IMG/VR virus record: IMGVR_UViG_3300044818_000014
Coordinates: 1-48,871 of that record
DNA length: 48,871 nt
From: a virus
Direction: 5' to 3' (one strand)
A program made the position numbers and the translations under genes. Shown in pieces: positions 40,723 through 48,570 of the stretch. Each line of letters starts with the position of its first letter. Position 1 is the first letter of the stretch. The notes beneath the pieces are model-generated. The model made no database searches. It had not been told where the DNA came from and worked only from the letters and a program-made list of their open reading frames with translations.

Positions 40723-41355
40723 CACTTCCTACGCGCCCTCGGCGCCCGCCCCTTCGGCCACCACACGGAGCCAGCCATGACCGACCAGCCCATCATCCCG
40801 ACCCGCATCATCCCCGCCGGCCAACCTCTCCCCGCGCCCGCGGGCCCGCAGCCCCCGCCATGCCCGCCCGTGCCGCCCCCCAAGCAGCCACCGGCCTGGT
40901 GGTCCGGGCCCGGACCGTCCGGACCGCCACCCCTGCCGCCTCCGCCGGTCGACGTCCACGTGCACCTTGACGTCCGGCTCCCCGACAGCCACCTGCCCGC
41001 GCTCGTTGACCCGGAGCCCGGACCGGCCTGGTATCAGCGGATCCGGATCGCCTACACCGCCATGTGCTGCGTCCTCGCCATGCCCCTGGTCGGCCCGTGG
41101 TCGTGGGTCCTCGCGTCCGTCCGCGACGAGGAATCCCTCGCCGGGGCATGGGTCATGGCCCTGATCCCGCTGACCGTCCTCGCCTTCGCGGACAACATCT
41201 ACCGCGTCGCAGCGGCGGGCGCCGCCGATGACCTGTGGCTGCCGAAAATCCGCGCCCTCATGGCCCGTGTCCTGCTGTGCGCCGCCGCCATCGCCACCGT
41301 CCTGACCCTGCCAGCCTCCACCCTCATCTACGCGATCACCGGAGTCCGCCCATGA
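40684..41355 (+). CDS. Pro-rich membrane protein, Spd-like cluster
   Basis: 223 residues; ATG 40684 in a GTGATG overlap, with an alternative ATG at 40777. A long Pro-rich cytoplasmic region (PPPCPPVPPPKQPPAWWSG) precedes four hydrophobic segments (CCVLAMPLVGPWSWVLASV; AWVMALIPLTVLAFADNIY; ALMARVLLCAAAIATVLTL). Coupled to the DUF2637 gene. Function unknown, by analogy with plasmid spread clusters. Confidence 0.65.
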   Translation: MDAQPGPDELRIRHFLRALGARPFGHHTEPAMTDQPIIPTRIIPAGQPLPAPAGPQPPPCPPVPPPKQPPAWWSGPGPSGPPPLPPPPVDVHVHLDVRLPDSHLPALVDPEPGPAWYQRIRIAYTAMCCVLAMPLVGPWSWVLASVRDEESLAGAWVMALIPLTVLAFADNIYRVAAAGAADDLWLPKIRALMARVLLCAAAIATVLTLPASTLIYAITGVRP

Positions 41356-41963
41356 CCAGCACCGTCGCGCTCGCCGCCGGTGTCCAGCAGTACACCTCCC
41401 AGACCGTGACCACCGCCGGGTTTGCCGTGGGTCTGGCGCTCCTGGCCGTCGAGCACTGGCGCTGGTACAAGGGCTCCGGCGGCGGAGGCGGTGGCAAAGG
41501 CAAGGGCAAAGGCGCCCCGGCGGACGGTGGCGGCGCTGCCCGCGATCCGAAGGTCCTCATCCCGTACTGGTTCGGGTTCGTGTTCGGCGTCCTCATGGTG
41601 GCCTGCCCCTCCGGCCTCCTCGGCACCGGCGCCAGCATCCTGCGCTGGGGTGGTAACGGTGCGGGCGGCTGGGTCATGTCGACGATGACGGGCCAGCACG
41701 CGGTGTCCGCGATGCCGTCCGGCGCGCCCGCCCTCAGCGAGTACGGGGCCGGGGTAGTGACGGTGATGGTCCTCGTCCTGCTCTGGCAGCGGAAGAGGAT
41801 CGCAAAACTGATCAAGGGCAAATGGTGGAAGGGCCTGCTCAGCGGGGTGTTGCTGTGCATCACCACCGGCACCGCCGCCATGCTCGCGCAGACCATCGTC
41901 GGCGGCACGAACGACCTCGGCGAGTTCCTCTTCACCACCGTCACGACCGGGACCCTGGTGTGA
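41352..41963 (+). CDS. Membrane protein with Gly/Lys loop
   Basis: 203 residues, ATGA start. Four to five hydrophobic segments and a striking Gly/Lys loop (GSGGGGGGKGKGKGAP) after the first. The region WWKGLLSGVLLCITTGTAAM is typical of integral membrane proteins. Third gene of the membrane cluster. Function unknown. Confidence 0.65.
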   Translation: MTSTVALAAGVQQYTSQTVTTAGFAVGLALLAVEHWRWYKGSGGGGGGKGKGKGAPADGGGAARDPKVLIPYWFGFVFGVLMVACPSGLLGTGASILRWGGNGAGGWVMSTMTGQHAVSAMPSGAPALSEYGAGVVTVMVLVLLWQRKRIAKLIKGKWWKGLLSGVLLCITTGTAAMLAQTIVGGTNDLGEFLFTTVTTGTLV

Positions 41964-42784
41964 GCGCGCCGACCAGCATCGAGTGGCTGCGCGCGGCTGT
42001 GGGCCGGGTCGCCGTCGGCTCGGAGCGCCTCGCCGTGCACTACGCCCGCCGTCTGGCCGCCCGCGCACGGGCCTGGTACGCGCGGGTCCGTGACTGGCTG
42101 AACTCCTCGACGGGCCTGGGCTGGTGGGCGAAGGCCGCCCTCCTGGCGCTCGCGCTCATCCTCCTCCGCAAGATCGTCACAGGGATGGCGGCCGCCATGT
42201 ACCGGCGCATCGAGTCCGGCACCTGGTCGTGGATGCTGTGGCCCGCCGTCATCATCTGGCTCATCGCCGCCTACCGGGCCGGACGCCCCGGCTGGACTCC
42301 GAAGACACCCGCTGCCGCGGCCGCCGAGGAGCCCGAGCCGCAGGACGACGAGCAGACGAACGTCGCCAGTGACACCGCAGAACAGCAGCCTGCCCAACCA
42401 CGGGTGCCCACCGGGCATGCGCTCGCCGCAGCGGTCCGCGCGATCGGCACCCCGCACGCCCACATCGCAGCTCTCGCCGAGCACCTCCACACCACCGCCG
42501 AGCGGGTGCGTGAGGGCTGCGCTGCGGCCGGGATCCCCGTGGGCGACGTACGCATGAGGGGCCGCGGGGCGTCCACGGGGGTGCGCGGTGACGCCCTTCC
42601 CGCGCTCCTGGACCGGGCCCCTTCCGGTGTTGTTGGTGCAGGTGAGCCCGCCAACAACGACAACAACAACACGTCGGCCGCGCCCCTGGAGAAGGGGTTG
42701 CGTGTCGAGTACATCGGCCAGGCCGGGGCCATCGTGCGCCACCCGGCCGACGCCGTCCGCCACCACGAGGTGCGCGACCACTAG
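41960..42784 (+). CDS. Membrane protein with C-terminal HTH-like domain
   Basis: 274 residues, GTG start. Two hydrophobic segments (WWAKAALLALALILLRKIVT; WMLWPAVIIWLIAAYRAG) follow an Arg-rich N-terminus. After an acidic linker, HIAALAEHLHTTAERVREGC looks like a helix-turn-helix. Such layouts occur in Streptomyces mobile-element proteins. Last gene of the membrane cluster. Confidence 0.65.
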   Translation: MSAPTSIEWLRAAVGRVAVGSERLAVHYARRLAARARAWYARVRDWLNSSTGLGWWAKAALLALALILLRKIVTGMAAAMYRRIESGTWSWMLWPAVIIWLIAAYRAGRPGWTPKTPAAAAAEEPEPQDDEQTNVASDTAEQQPAQPRVPTGHALAAAVRAIGTPHAHIAALAEHLHTTAERVREGCAAAGIPVGDVRMRGRGASTGVRGDALPALLDRAPSGVVGAGEPANNDNNNTSAAPLEKGLRVEYIGQAGAIVRHPADAVRHHEVRDH

Positions 42785-42786
42785 CC

Positions 42787-42827
42787 CCGGGGCGGCCGAC
42801 TGCCAGCAAGCGATCCGGCCGCCCCGG
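42787..42827. terminator. Hairpin after membrane cluster
   Basis: CCGGGGCGGCCG (42787-42798) pairs perfectly with 42816-42827; 12-bp stem followed by TTCCCC. Probable terminator of the 39.9-42.8 kb unit. Confidence 0.6.
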
Positions 42828-42861
42828 TTCCCCATCCCGCGAAGAGACAGGAGCACCCATC

Positions 42862-43032
42862 ATGGGGGTCTTCAGCAGCCAGAGCGAGAGCGACAAGCTC
42901 ACCGCCACCGTGGACAGCCTCCCCCAGGAGGTCAGCACTTGGACGCCCGAGCAGCGCGACGCGTTCGCCGACCAGTCCGACCGGGCGATGCGCCAGCAGA
43001 ACGGGGTCTCTCAGCCCGACGAGCTGACCTGA
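42862..43032 (+). CDS. 56-aa acidic protein
   Basis: ATG with ACAGGAG at 42847-42853. Helical, Gln/Asp-rich (TWTPEQRDAFADQSDRAMRQ). Isolated by hairpins on both sides, so it is probably a small independent unit. Function unknown. Confidence 0.6.
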   Translation: MGVFSSQSESDKLTATVDSLPQEVSTWTPEQRDAFADQSDRAMRQQNGVSQPDELT

Positions 43033-43060
43033 TCAGCACCACACCGGCACACTGAAGCCA

Positions 43061-43094
43061 GGCCCCGCCGCGCACCCCCCCTCGCGGCGGGGCC
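43061..43094. terminator. Hairpin after 56-aa gene
   Basis: GGCCCCGCCGCG (43061-43072) pairs with 43083-43094, a perfect 12-bp stem with a 10-nt C-rich loop. Confidence 0.6.
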
Positions 43095-43124
43095 GCCCCA
43101 TACGATCACGGACAGGACATGCAC

Positions 43125-43328
43125 ATGAGTACTCTGTACGCCGACCTGAAGCCGACCCCGGTCGGCCGTAGCTTCCGCGCTTCGGCCCGCACCCAGGGCG
43201 CGCCCGTCCGGCGTCGGCACACGCCGCTCGCCGCCATCAGCGAGGCCACGGTGGCGCAGGCCACCCACCGGATCAAGAACACCGGCGGGGGGAAGCCGAA
43301 GATGAAGACGTTCAACGCCTGCCTCTGA
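43125..43328 (+). CDS. 67-aa basic protein
   Basis: ATG 43125 chosen because AGGA lies 8 nt upstream (43113-43116); ATG 43119 is too close. Basic, Thr/Ala/Arg-rich (GRSFRASARTQGAPVRRRH) with a Gly-Gly-Gly-Lys segment near the end and a final Cys. Bounded by hairpins. Function unknown. Confidence 0.55.
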   Translation: MSTLYADLKPTPVGRSFRASARTQGAPVRRRHTPLAAISEATVAQATHRIKNTGGGKPKMKTFNACL

Positions 43329-43335
43329 CCCCGCT

Positions 43336-43382
43336 CGCAGGGCCCCGCCGACACGCTCGGTGGGGCCCTGCGTCATGTCACA
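43336..43382. terminator. Hairpin after 67-aa gene
   Basis: CGCAGGGCCCC (43336-43346) pairs with GGGGCCCTGCG (43372-43382), with inner CCGA/TCGG pairing shortening the loop. Confidence 0.65.
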
Positions 43383-43458
43383 ACACGGACACACCGCCCC
43401 CACACCGGCCGCACCCGAGCGCATCATGCCGTCCAGCACACCAACCGCTGGGGGGACC

Positions 43459-43755
43459 ATGCGCCGCCGTACCGTCCTGATCGTCCTGTCCGCTGCTGCC
43501 GCCGCGCTCGCCATCGCCGGGGCCGTGGTGTGGCTGACCGCCACGCCGTACAGCGAGACCGTGTCGCACTGCAAGGCGGCTCTCGTGGCGCAGACGAAGG
43601 CGGGCGGGAAGGGGCGGCCGGCCGCGTGCAAGGACGTGAAGGACGACGACTACGCCGACATCGTGATGGCGAACGTCCTCGATGGCATGTCGAAGAAGGA
43701 CAAGGACCTGCTCGACTACTACGACGACGGCCACATCAACGGCAGCATCGGCTGA
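43459..43755 (+). CDS. Small exported or membrane-anchored protein
   Basis: 98 residues; ATG 43459 follows a G-run. MRRRTVLIVLSAAAAALAIA-GAVVW is a signal-anchor-type segment with a positive N-terminus. The mature part has two Cys residues (one in SHCKAAL, one in AACKDV) that could form a disulfide, and an acidic C-terminus. Function unknown. Confidence 0.6.
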   Translation: MRRRTVLIVLSAAAAALAIAGAVVWLTATPYSETVSHCKAALVAQTKAGGKGRPAACKDVKDDDYADIVMANVLDGMSKKDKDLLDYYDDGHINGSIG

Positions 43756-43907
43756 CCGGGCGTCACCCGTTCGTGGTGGTGACAGGCTGCCGGATCGGGG
43801 CGTAGCGTCCGGGTAGCGGCAGTTGGGGGGCGCCCCGGCATTCGCAGTGCTGGGCGGTGGGTTGGAGCTGCGAACTTCCCCACTCCTGGCTGCCGCGTGA
43901 ACGTTGA

Positions 43908-43943
43908 ACGGCCCCGCTCCCGGGATGCTCGGGGCGGGGCCGT
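43908..43943. terminator. Bidirectional hairpin between convergent genes
   Basis: ACGGCCCCGC (43908-43917) pairs with GCGGGGCCGT (43934-43943), with an inner CCG/CGG pair. It lies between the convergent genes at 43459 and 43946. The rest of the 190-bp gap shows nothing else. Confidence 0.65.
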
Positions 43944-43945
43944 CG

Positions 43946-44332
43946 TCATGCAGTGGGCTCGTCGGCAGACCACTGGCAGGTGGTGCCGTCGTCGGCATGG
44001 CCCGCATGAACCCCGACGTGCCCGAGGCCGCGCGAGCAGCGGGCGACACCGTGGTACTCGGTGCGGTACGGGTCACCGCAGCGGGTGTCAGGGTCGCCCT
44101 CGGTTGGCGTCGCCTCCTCGCCCGGAGGCACCGGGCCCTCGTTCACCATGGCCGTGAGCACCACCGCGCCGCGCCCGTCCGCCATCCGCATGTGGTCGAG
44201 GAGCCCCGCGCCGAGCTGGTTGATGAGCGCGGCCTGGTCCTGCTCCTCCCAGAGTTCGCGGGGGATGGTGGTGGTGTAGGGCTTCCCGTTGGGTGTGGCG
44301 AGGATCCAGGTCAGTACGACGTCGTCGCTCAT
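43946..44332 (-). CDS. Protein with C-terminal Cys/His module
   Basis: 128 residues; ATG 44332 with GAGGAGAAG upstream. The C-terminus (RCGDPYRTEYHGVARCSRGL, then HVGVHAGH) forms a Cys/His cluster like the C-terminal module at 36590-36784. Downstream of an HTH gene in a two-gene leftward operon (ATGA overlap). Function unknown. Confidence 0.65.
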   Translation of the reverse strand: MSDDVVLTWILATPNGKPYTTTIPRELWEEQDQAALINQLGAGLLDHMRMADGRGAVVLTAMVNEGPVPPGEEATPTEGDPDTRCGDPYRTEYHGVARCSRGLGHVGVHAGHADDGTTCQWSADEPTA

Positions 44333-44610
44333 CCGGTCTTCTCCTCGTTGCCCACCGGGCGCTCCGGCGCGAGCTTGCCCACCGTCGGCGGCCGCTTGCG
44401 CTCCACCCCCAGCGCGCGGGCCCGACGGCGGAACACCTCGGGCGTGAGCCCAGTCCAAGCAGCGAGCTGGCCCACGGTGGCGCCGGCCTTCAGGTCACGG
44501 TCGGCGGCCTCCAGCATGTCGGGCTTCAGTTCTCGCTCGCCCTCGTAGTGGGCCTTGTAGCGGGCGTACGTGTCGGCGGCGTCTTGGCGTGGCGTGTAGT
44601 CCTTCGGCAT
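44329..44610 (-). CDS. Small HTH regulator with adjacent operators
   Basis: 93 residues; ATG 44610 (a TTG at 44628 is in frame). LKAGATVGQLAAWTGLTPEV-FRRRARALG is a helix-turn-helix followed by basic residues. Large inverted repeats over a strong promoter lie 40 bp upstream, implying autorepression and control of the divergent genes from 44724. Organisation parallels the HTH unit at 38622. Confidence 0.7.
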   Translation of the reverse strand: MPKDYTPRQDAADTYARYKAHYEGERELKPDMLEAADRDLKAGATVGQLAAWTGLTPEVFRRRARALGVERKRPPTVGKLAPERPVGNEEKTG

Positions 44611-44649
44611 GCCCCCATCGTGGCACAACAGGTAGCCCTACGGAAAGAG

Positions 44650-44693
44650 CTACGCGTAGCCCTATTGACAGGGCTACGCGTAGGCCTCATGAT
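44650..44693 (+). promoter_or_regulatory. Promoter TTGACA-N17-CATGAT inside a 14-bp inverted repeat
   Basis: CTACGCGTAGCCCT (44650-44663) and AGGGCTACGCGTAG (44670-44683) are perfect arms around ATTGAC. Each arm also contains the palindrome CTACGCGTAG. The -35 box TTGACA is 44665-44670 and CATGAT at 44688-44693 is a good -10. The operator therefore covers the promoter of the 44724 genes. Confidence 0.7.
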
Positions 44694-44723
44694 GGAGCTA
44701 TCACCACGAACGAGGGGGACCAC

Positions 44724-45068
44724 ATGAACGCCGCAGCCACCACCCACCACCACACCAACTGCCTCCGCTGCGGCCGCACCCTCACCTCGACAAAGTCCAT
44801 GGCCACCGGCTACGGCCCCAAGTGCGCCGCCCACATCCGCCACTCCGCCGCCGACACCAGCGACTACAAAGCCCACCAAGTCGCCTCCGCCCGCGAGCTC
44901 ATCGAAGACGGCGCGATCATCCCCCTCCGCGGCCACGTCTTCCTCACCATCTCCACCGACGGCACCGAGATCCACCGCACCGCCCCCACCGGCTGCAACT
45001 GCAAGGCCGGGCTGAAGGGCAGCCGCTGCTACCACGTCCTCGCCGCCCGCCTCCTCCTCGCCGCGTAA
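44724..45068 (+). CDS. DUF6011-like zinc protein
   Basis: 114 residues. NCLRCGRTLTSTKSMATGYG-PKC is the DUF6011-type zinc-binding head (CxxCGRxL...G.GPxC). The C-terminal CNCKAG and CYHV resemble a SWIM zinc finger (CxCx..CxH). Probably a small nucleic-acid-binding protein. First gene behind the regulated promoter. Confidence 0.75.
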   Translation: MNAAATTHHHTNCLRCGRTLTSTKSMATGYGPKCAAHIRHSAADTSDYKAHQVASARELIEDGAIIPLRGHVFLTISTDGTEIHRTAPTGCNCKAGLKGSRCYHVLAARLLLAA

Positions 45069-45080
45069 GGAGCCTCCGTC

Positions 45081-45320
45081 ATGGAGCACTTCACCGCCAC
45101 CGACTCGCCCATGAATAACGCCGCCGAGGTGACGAAGCTGGCCCGCTGCAAGCGTTGCGGCGACGACAAGCTCGCCTGGAAGAAGTCGGCACGCGGCAAG
45201 TGGTACCTCTGCGACGTCCAGTCCTGCGGCCGTTATGCCACCCGCGAGAACCCGACGTTCCGCCGGTACTACGTTCTCGCCCGCCTGCCTCACAAGTGCC
45301 CGGCGCCCGCTACCGCCTGA
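45081..45320 (+). CDS. Zinc-ribbon protein
   Basis: 79 residues; ATG 45081 with AAGGAG at 45067-45072 (a second ATG at 45111). RCKRCGDDKLAW and YLCDVQSCGRY form two Cys knuckles of a zinc ribbon. Function unknown. Confidence 0.65.
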   Translation: MEHFTATDSPMNNAAEVTKLARCKRCGDDKLAWKKSARGKWYLCDVQSCGRYATRENPTFRRYYVLARLPHKCPAPATA

Positions 45321-45336
45321 CCCGAAGGAGCCCGCC

Positions 45337-45510
45337 ATGCCCCGCACCGAGCACCTCACCGACATGACCACCCCCGGCCTCCACGAAACACGTGACGCCT
45401 GCCTGCTGCTGACCACCGACGACTACGCGGGCACCGACCGCGTGAAGGAGTTCCACGCCGACTACGCCGACCGGATCAGCGACGAAATCGACCGCCGAGA
45501 CAACGCCTGA
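45337..45510 (+). CDS. 57-aa acidic protein
   Basis: ATG with AAGGAG 6 nt upstream. Asp/Thr-rich helical protein (DRVKEFHADYADRISDEIDR). In the operon behind the 44650 promoter. Function unknown. Confidence 0.6.
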   Translation: MPRTEHLTDMTTPGLHETRDACLLLTTDDYAGTDRVKEFHADYADRISDEIDRRDNA

Positions 45511-45536
45511 TCGCCCGACACGACAGGATGAACCAC

Positions 45537-46016
45537 ATGACCGCCGCCAACAGCCCCAAAGGCCCAAGCGACTTCGGCCCCGGCCACGAGCACGTCAACC
45601 GGATCATCCGGCAGGCCCTCAGCCTGACCGAGAGCCAAGCCTTCGCCCTGCGCAAAGACCGAGACACACACAAGTACTCCCCGGCATGGCTCGGCATCCA
45701 CGCCCACGCGACCCGAGAGCTAGCCCGCCACGCCCCCGACGCCGCCGCCGCGTGGATCGCCGCTGCCGAATCATCCACCGAGGCCGCCGTGTGGTGGGTT
45801 GCGGACTCCTGGGGCGACAAGCCTTTGGCAGCCCGTGCGGTGCAAAGCCTTCACGGGATGGCCGCGCAGGATGCTGCCACGGCGGCTGCCTACGCCGCCA
45901 AGCGCGCCGCACTGGCGGCAGTGACCGCGCATCTTGTCGACGGCCGGGAGGGCATCGTCACTCCCACGCAACATGCCACCCTGTCCGCTGCCTGGCGGAC
46001 CGTCTTCCCTGAGTAG
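45537..46016 (+). CDS. Ala-rich helical protein before terminase
   Basis: 159 residues; ATG 45537 is preferred because ACAGGA (45521-45526) is 10 nt upstream; ATG 45528 would be too close. Long helices (AAAAWIAAAESSTEAAVWWV; AAYAAKRAALAAVTAHLV). Last gene before the terminase block, followed by a hairpin. Function unknown. Confidence 0.6.
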   Translation: MTAANSPKGPSDFGPGHEHVNRIIRQALSLTESQAFALRKDRDTHKYSPAWLGIHAHATRELARHAPDAAAAWIAAAESSTEAAVWWVADSWGDKPLAARAVQSLHGMAAQDAATAAAYAAKRAALAAVTAHLVDGREGIVTPTQHATLSAAWRTVFPE

Positions 46017-46029
46017 ACCGCGCGCAGCA

Positions 46030-46085
46030 GAGGGCCCGCCCCCAGTGTCGCCACCGACCCAGGGAGCGGGCCCTCATCCGCGTGC
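46030..46085. terminator. Hairpin upstream of terminase
   Basis: GAGGGCCCGC (46030-46039) pairs with GCGGGCCCTC (46076-46085) across a 36-nt loop. It separates the accessory genes from the late terminase operon and might alternatively be part of a packaging site. Confidence 0.5.
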
Positions 46086-46121
46086 AGACGCCCAGTTGCA
46101 CGCCGCCGTTACCATCACACC

Positions 46122-46658
46122 ATGGATACCGGTAACGAGCCACCCACCCCGGTGCCGGACCCAGGCACCACCAACCTCCACCCCCAAGACAGCCGAGGAC
46201 GCTTCACCCACAGCCAAATCGCCGCCGACAAAGCCGCCCACGCCCTCCGCCTCCGAACCGCCAACCCGAAGATGACGTACCAGCAGATCGCGGACGAGGT
46301 CGGCTACAGCAACAAAGGCGATGCCTGGCGCGCCATCCAAGACGCCCGCGAAGCCGTCAAACGCGCCGCCGGCGCCGAGCTCGTCGCCGCCGAAGCGCAG
46401 CAGTTGGACGATCTGTTCGCCGCCGCCCTGGAAGTCCTGGACCGCGACCACGTCGTCGTCTCCCACGGCCGCATCGTGTGCGACAACGACGGCAACCCCC
46501 TCCTCGACGACGGGCCCAAGCTCGCCGCGATCCGCGAGATGCGCGCGATCCGCGAGTCCTACCGCAAGCTGTACGGCGCGGACCAGCCGACCCAGGTCGC
46601 CGTGTCGGGCGCGGTCCGGTACGAGGTTGTGGGCGTCGACCCGGCGGACCTCACGTGA
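46122..46658 (+). CDS. Terminase small subunit
   Basis: 178 residues, immediately before the large subunit (GTGA overlap). The N-terminal region has a helix-turn-helix (MTYQQIADEVGYSNKGDAWR-AIQ) for DNA recognition, then a helical oligomerisation part (AIREMRAIRESYRKLYGA) and a short C-terminal strand that may contact the large subunit. It recognises the packaging site and stimulates the motor. Confidence 0.85.
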   Translation: MDTGNEPPTPVPDPGTTNLHPQDSRGRFTHSQIAADKAAHALRLRTANPKMTYQQIADEVGYSNKGDAWRAIQDAREAVKRAAGAELVAAEAQQLDDLFAAALEVLDRDHVVVSHGRIVCDNDGNPLLDDGPKLAAIREMRAIRESYRKLYGADQPTQVAVSGAVRYEVVGVDPADLT

Positions 46659-48052
46659 CGACGGCGCTCGACCAGGACGCGATCGTCCGGTATGAGCCCC
46701 GCGGCGCCGCACGTGACCTGTTCCGCACGAGACAGGCGGAATGCTTCCTCGCGGGCCCCGCCGGCACCGGCAAGAGTCTCGCCTGCCTTTTTCGGCTGCA
46801 CCTGATCGCGCTGCACAACCCGGACATGCGCGGCCTGATCTTCCGCAAGACCGCCGTGTCCCTCGGGTCGACGACGCTGGTGACGTGGGAGAAGAAGGTC
46901 ATCGCTGACGCGCTGGCTCGGGGCATCGTGAGGTGGTTCGGCGGGAGCGCGCGTGAGGCGCCGGGCTACCGGTACTCGAACGGGTCGAAGATCGACGTTG
47001 CGGGGATGGACCGTCCGGAAAAGATCATGAGTGCCGAGTACGACCTCGTGTTCGGCGACGAGGCCACCGAACTCACCCTGAACGACTGGGAGTCCGTCGG
47101 CACCCGCCTCCGCAACGGGAAGCTGTCGTGGCAACAGCAGATGGGCGCCTGCAACCCGTCTGCGCCGACGCACTGGATCAAGCAGCGATGCGACCAGGGA
47201 CAGGCAAAGATGCTCGTGTCCCGGCACCGCGACAACCCTGCCTACGTGAACGCTGACGGGTCTTTCACCGAGGTAGGCCGCGCCTACATGGCCAAGCTCG
47301 ACGCGCTCACCGGCGTCCGCAAGTCGCGGCTGCGCGACGGGACATGGGCGGCGGCCGAAGGGTTGATCTACGGCGGCTTCGACGAGGCTGTACACCTCGT
47401 CGACCCGCGGCCCATCCCCGACAGCTGGACCCGGTGGTGGACCGTGGACTTTGGCTTCACCAACCCGTTCGTCCTCCAGTGCTGGGCCGAGGACGGCGAC
47501 GGCAGGCTGTGGCTGTACCGGGAGATCTACCGCACGAAGCGCCTCGTCGAGGATCATGCCCGCGACATCCTGCGCCTGGTGCGCCGCTGCAAGAAACGCT
47601 GCACGTCGAAGGCCGCCGACCACGACTTCCACACCTGCAAGGACTGCGAGACGGAGTGGAACGAGCCGCGGCCGCGCGCAGTGATCTGCGACCACGACGC
47701 TGAGGACCGGGCCACCCTGCAAAGGCATCTCGGCCTCGGGACAAGCCCGGCGACGAAGAAGGTCAGCCCCGGCATCCAGGCCGTGCAGTCGCGGCTGAAG
47801 CTGGCGGGGGACGGCCGGCCCCGGCTGTTCATCGTGCGCGGTGCGCTGGTGGAGCGGGATCCGGAGTTGGAGTCGGCGAAGAAGCCGTGTTCCACGGAGG
47901 AGGAGATCACCGGCTATGTGTGGGCGGTGAAGCCGGGCGGGACGATGCCGGAGGCTCCGCTGAAGGAGAACGACCACGGAATGGATGCCGCCCGGTACCT
48001 TGTAGCTGAACGCGACCTACGGGGTCGCCCTCAGTTCAGGTCGGTGGGATGA
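46655..48052 (+). CDS. Terminase large subunit
   Basis: 465 residues, GTG start. ATPase motifs: Walker A GPAGTGKS (K40) and Walker B LVFGDEATE. RNase H-like nuclease residues: VDFGFTNP, CDHDAEDR and DHGMDAARY. It translocates DNA into the head and cuts concatemers. Between the first and second nuclease motifs there is a Cys/His-rich insert (CKKRCTSKAADHDFHTCKDC) that looks like a zinc knuckle and is not a general feature of the family. Confidence 0.93.
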   Translation: MTTALDQDAIVRYEPRGAARDLFRTRQAECFLAGPAGTGKSLACLFRLHLIALHNPDMRGLIFRKTAVSLGSTTLVTWEKKVIADALARGIVRWFGGSAREAPGYRYSNGSKIDVAGMDRPEKIMSAEYDLVFGDEATELTLNDWESVGTRLRNGKLSWQQQMGACNPSAPTHWIKQRCDQGQAKMLVSRHRDNPAYVNADGSFTEVGRAYMAKLDALTGVRKSRLRDGTWAAAEGLIYGGFDEAVHLVDPRPIPDSWTRWWTVDFGFTNPFVLQCWAEDGDGRLWLYREIYRTKRLVEDHARDILRLVRRCKKRCTSKAADHDFHTCKDCETEWNEPRPRAVICDHDAEDRATLQRHLGLGTSPATKKVSPGIQAVQSRLKLAGDGRPRLFIVRGALVERDPELESAKKPCSTEEEITGYVWAVKPGGTMPEAPLKENDHGMDAARYLVAERDLRGRPQFRSVG

Positions 48053-48570
48053 AGTGTCAACCAGGCTGTACCTGCAGGCGTCACGCGGCGAAGGGCGTCA
48101 AGCGAGACCCATCGATCCGCGCGAAGATCAGCGCGTCGAAGATGGGGCACGCTGTGAGCGCCGAGACCCGAGCCAAGATCGGCGATGCTGCGCGAGGACG
48201 CAAGCCATCAGCTGAAGCGGTGGAGAAGCTCCGCGTGGCTGTCACGGTCCATGGCTACGCCGGGCGGGCTGGCCGTCGTGCGCCGGAGTATCGCGCGTGG
48301 GATGCGATGAAGCAGCGCTGCCTGAACGCGAAGGCGGCGGCGTACGACCGCTACGGAGGCCGTGGCATCAAGGTGCACCCGGCGTGGGCGGCGAGCTTCG
48401 AAGCATTCCTGGCCGACATGGGGCCGAAGCCTGAACCCAAGAGCCAGTACTCCCTCGACCGCATCGACAACGACGGCAACTACGAGCCTGGCAACTGCCG
48501 TTGGGCTACTCGCAGTGAGCAGCAGAAGAACCGCCCGAACTTCAACCCGGACAAGAGGTCGCCTCGATGA
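48049..48570 (+). CDS. HNH endonuclease with NUMOD3-like N-terminus
   Basis: 173 residues, ATGA start after the terminase. The N-terminal part has two NUMOD3-like repeats (IRAKISASKMGHAVS; TRAKIGDAARGRKPS), DNA-binding modules of homing endonucleases. The C-terminal part (YSLDRIDNDGNYEPGNCRWA) is the HNH/AP2-like nuclease class. Near terminase, HNH proteins may assist cos cleavage; a free-standing homing role is the alternative. Confidence 0.82.
   Translation: MKCQPGCTCRRHAAKGVKRDPSIRAKISASKMGHAVSAETRAKIGDAARGRKPSAEAVEKLRVAVTVHGYAGRAGRRAPEYRAWDAMKQRCLNAKAAAYDRYGGRGIKVHPAWAASFEAFLADMGPKPEPKSQYSLDRIDNDGNYEPGNCRWATRSEQQKNRPNFNPDKRSPR

Noticed and set aside
41336-42856. 506-aa minus-strand open frame
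   Set aside because: Antisense to three coupled membrane protein genes; no motif.
46017-46121. cos site upstream of terminase
   Set aside because: Only one hairpin is visible; no evidence for cohesive ends can be drawn from sequence alone.
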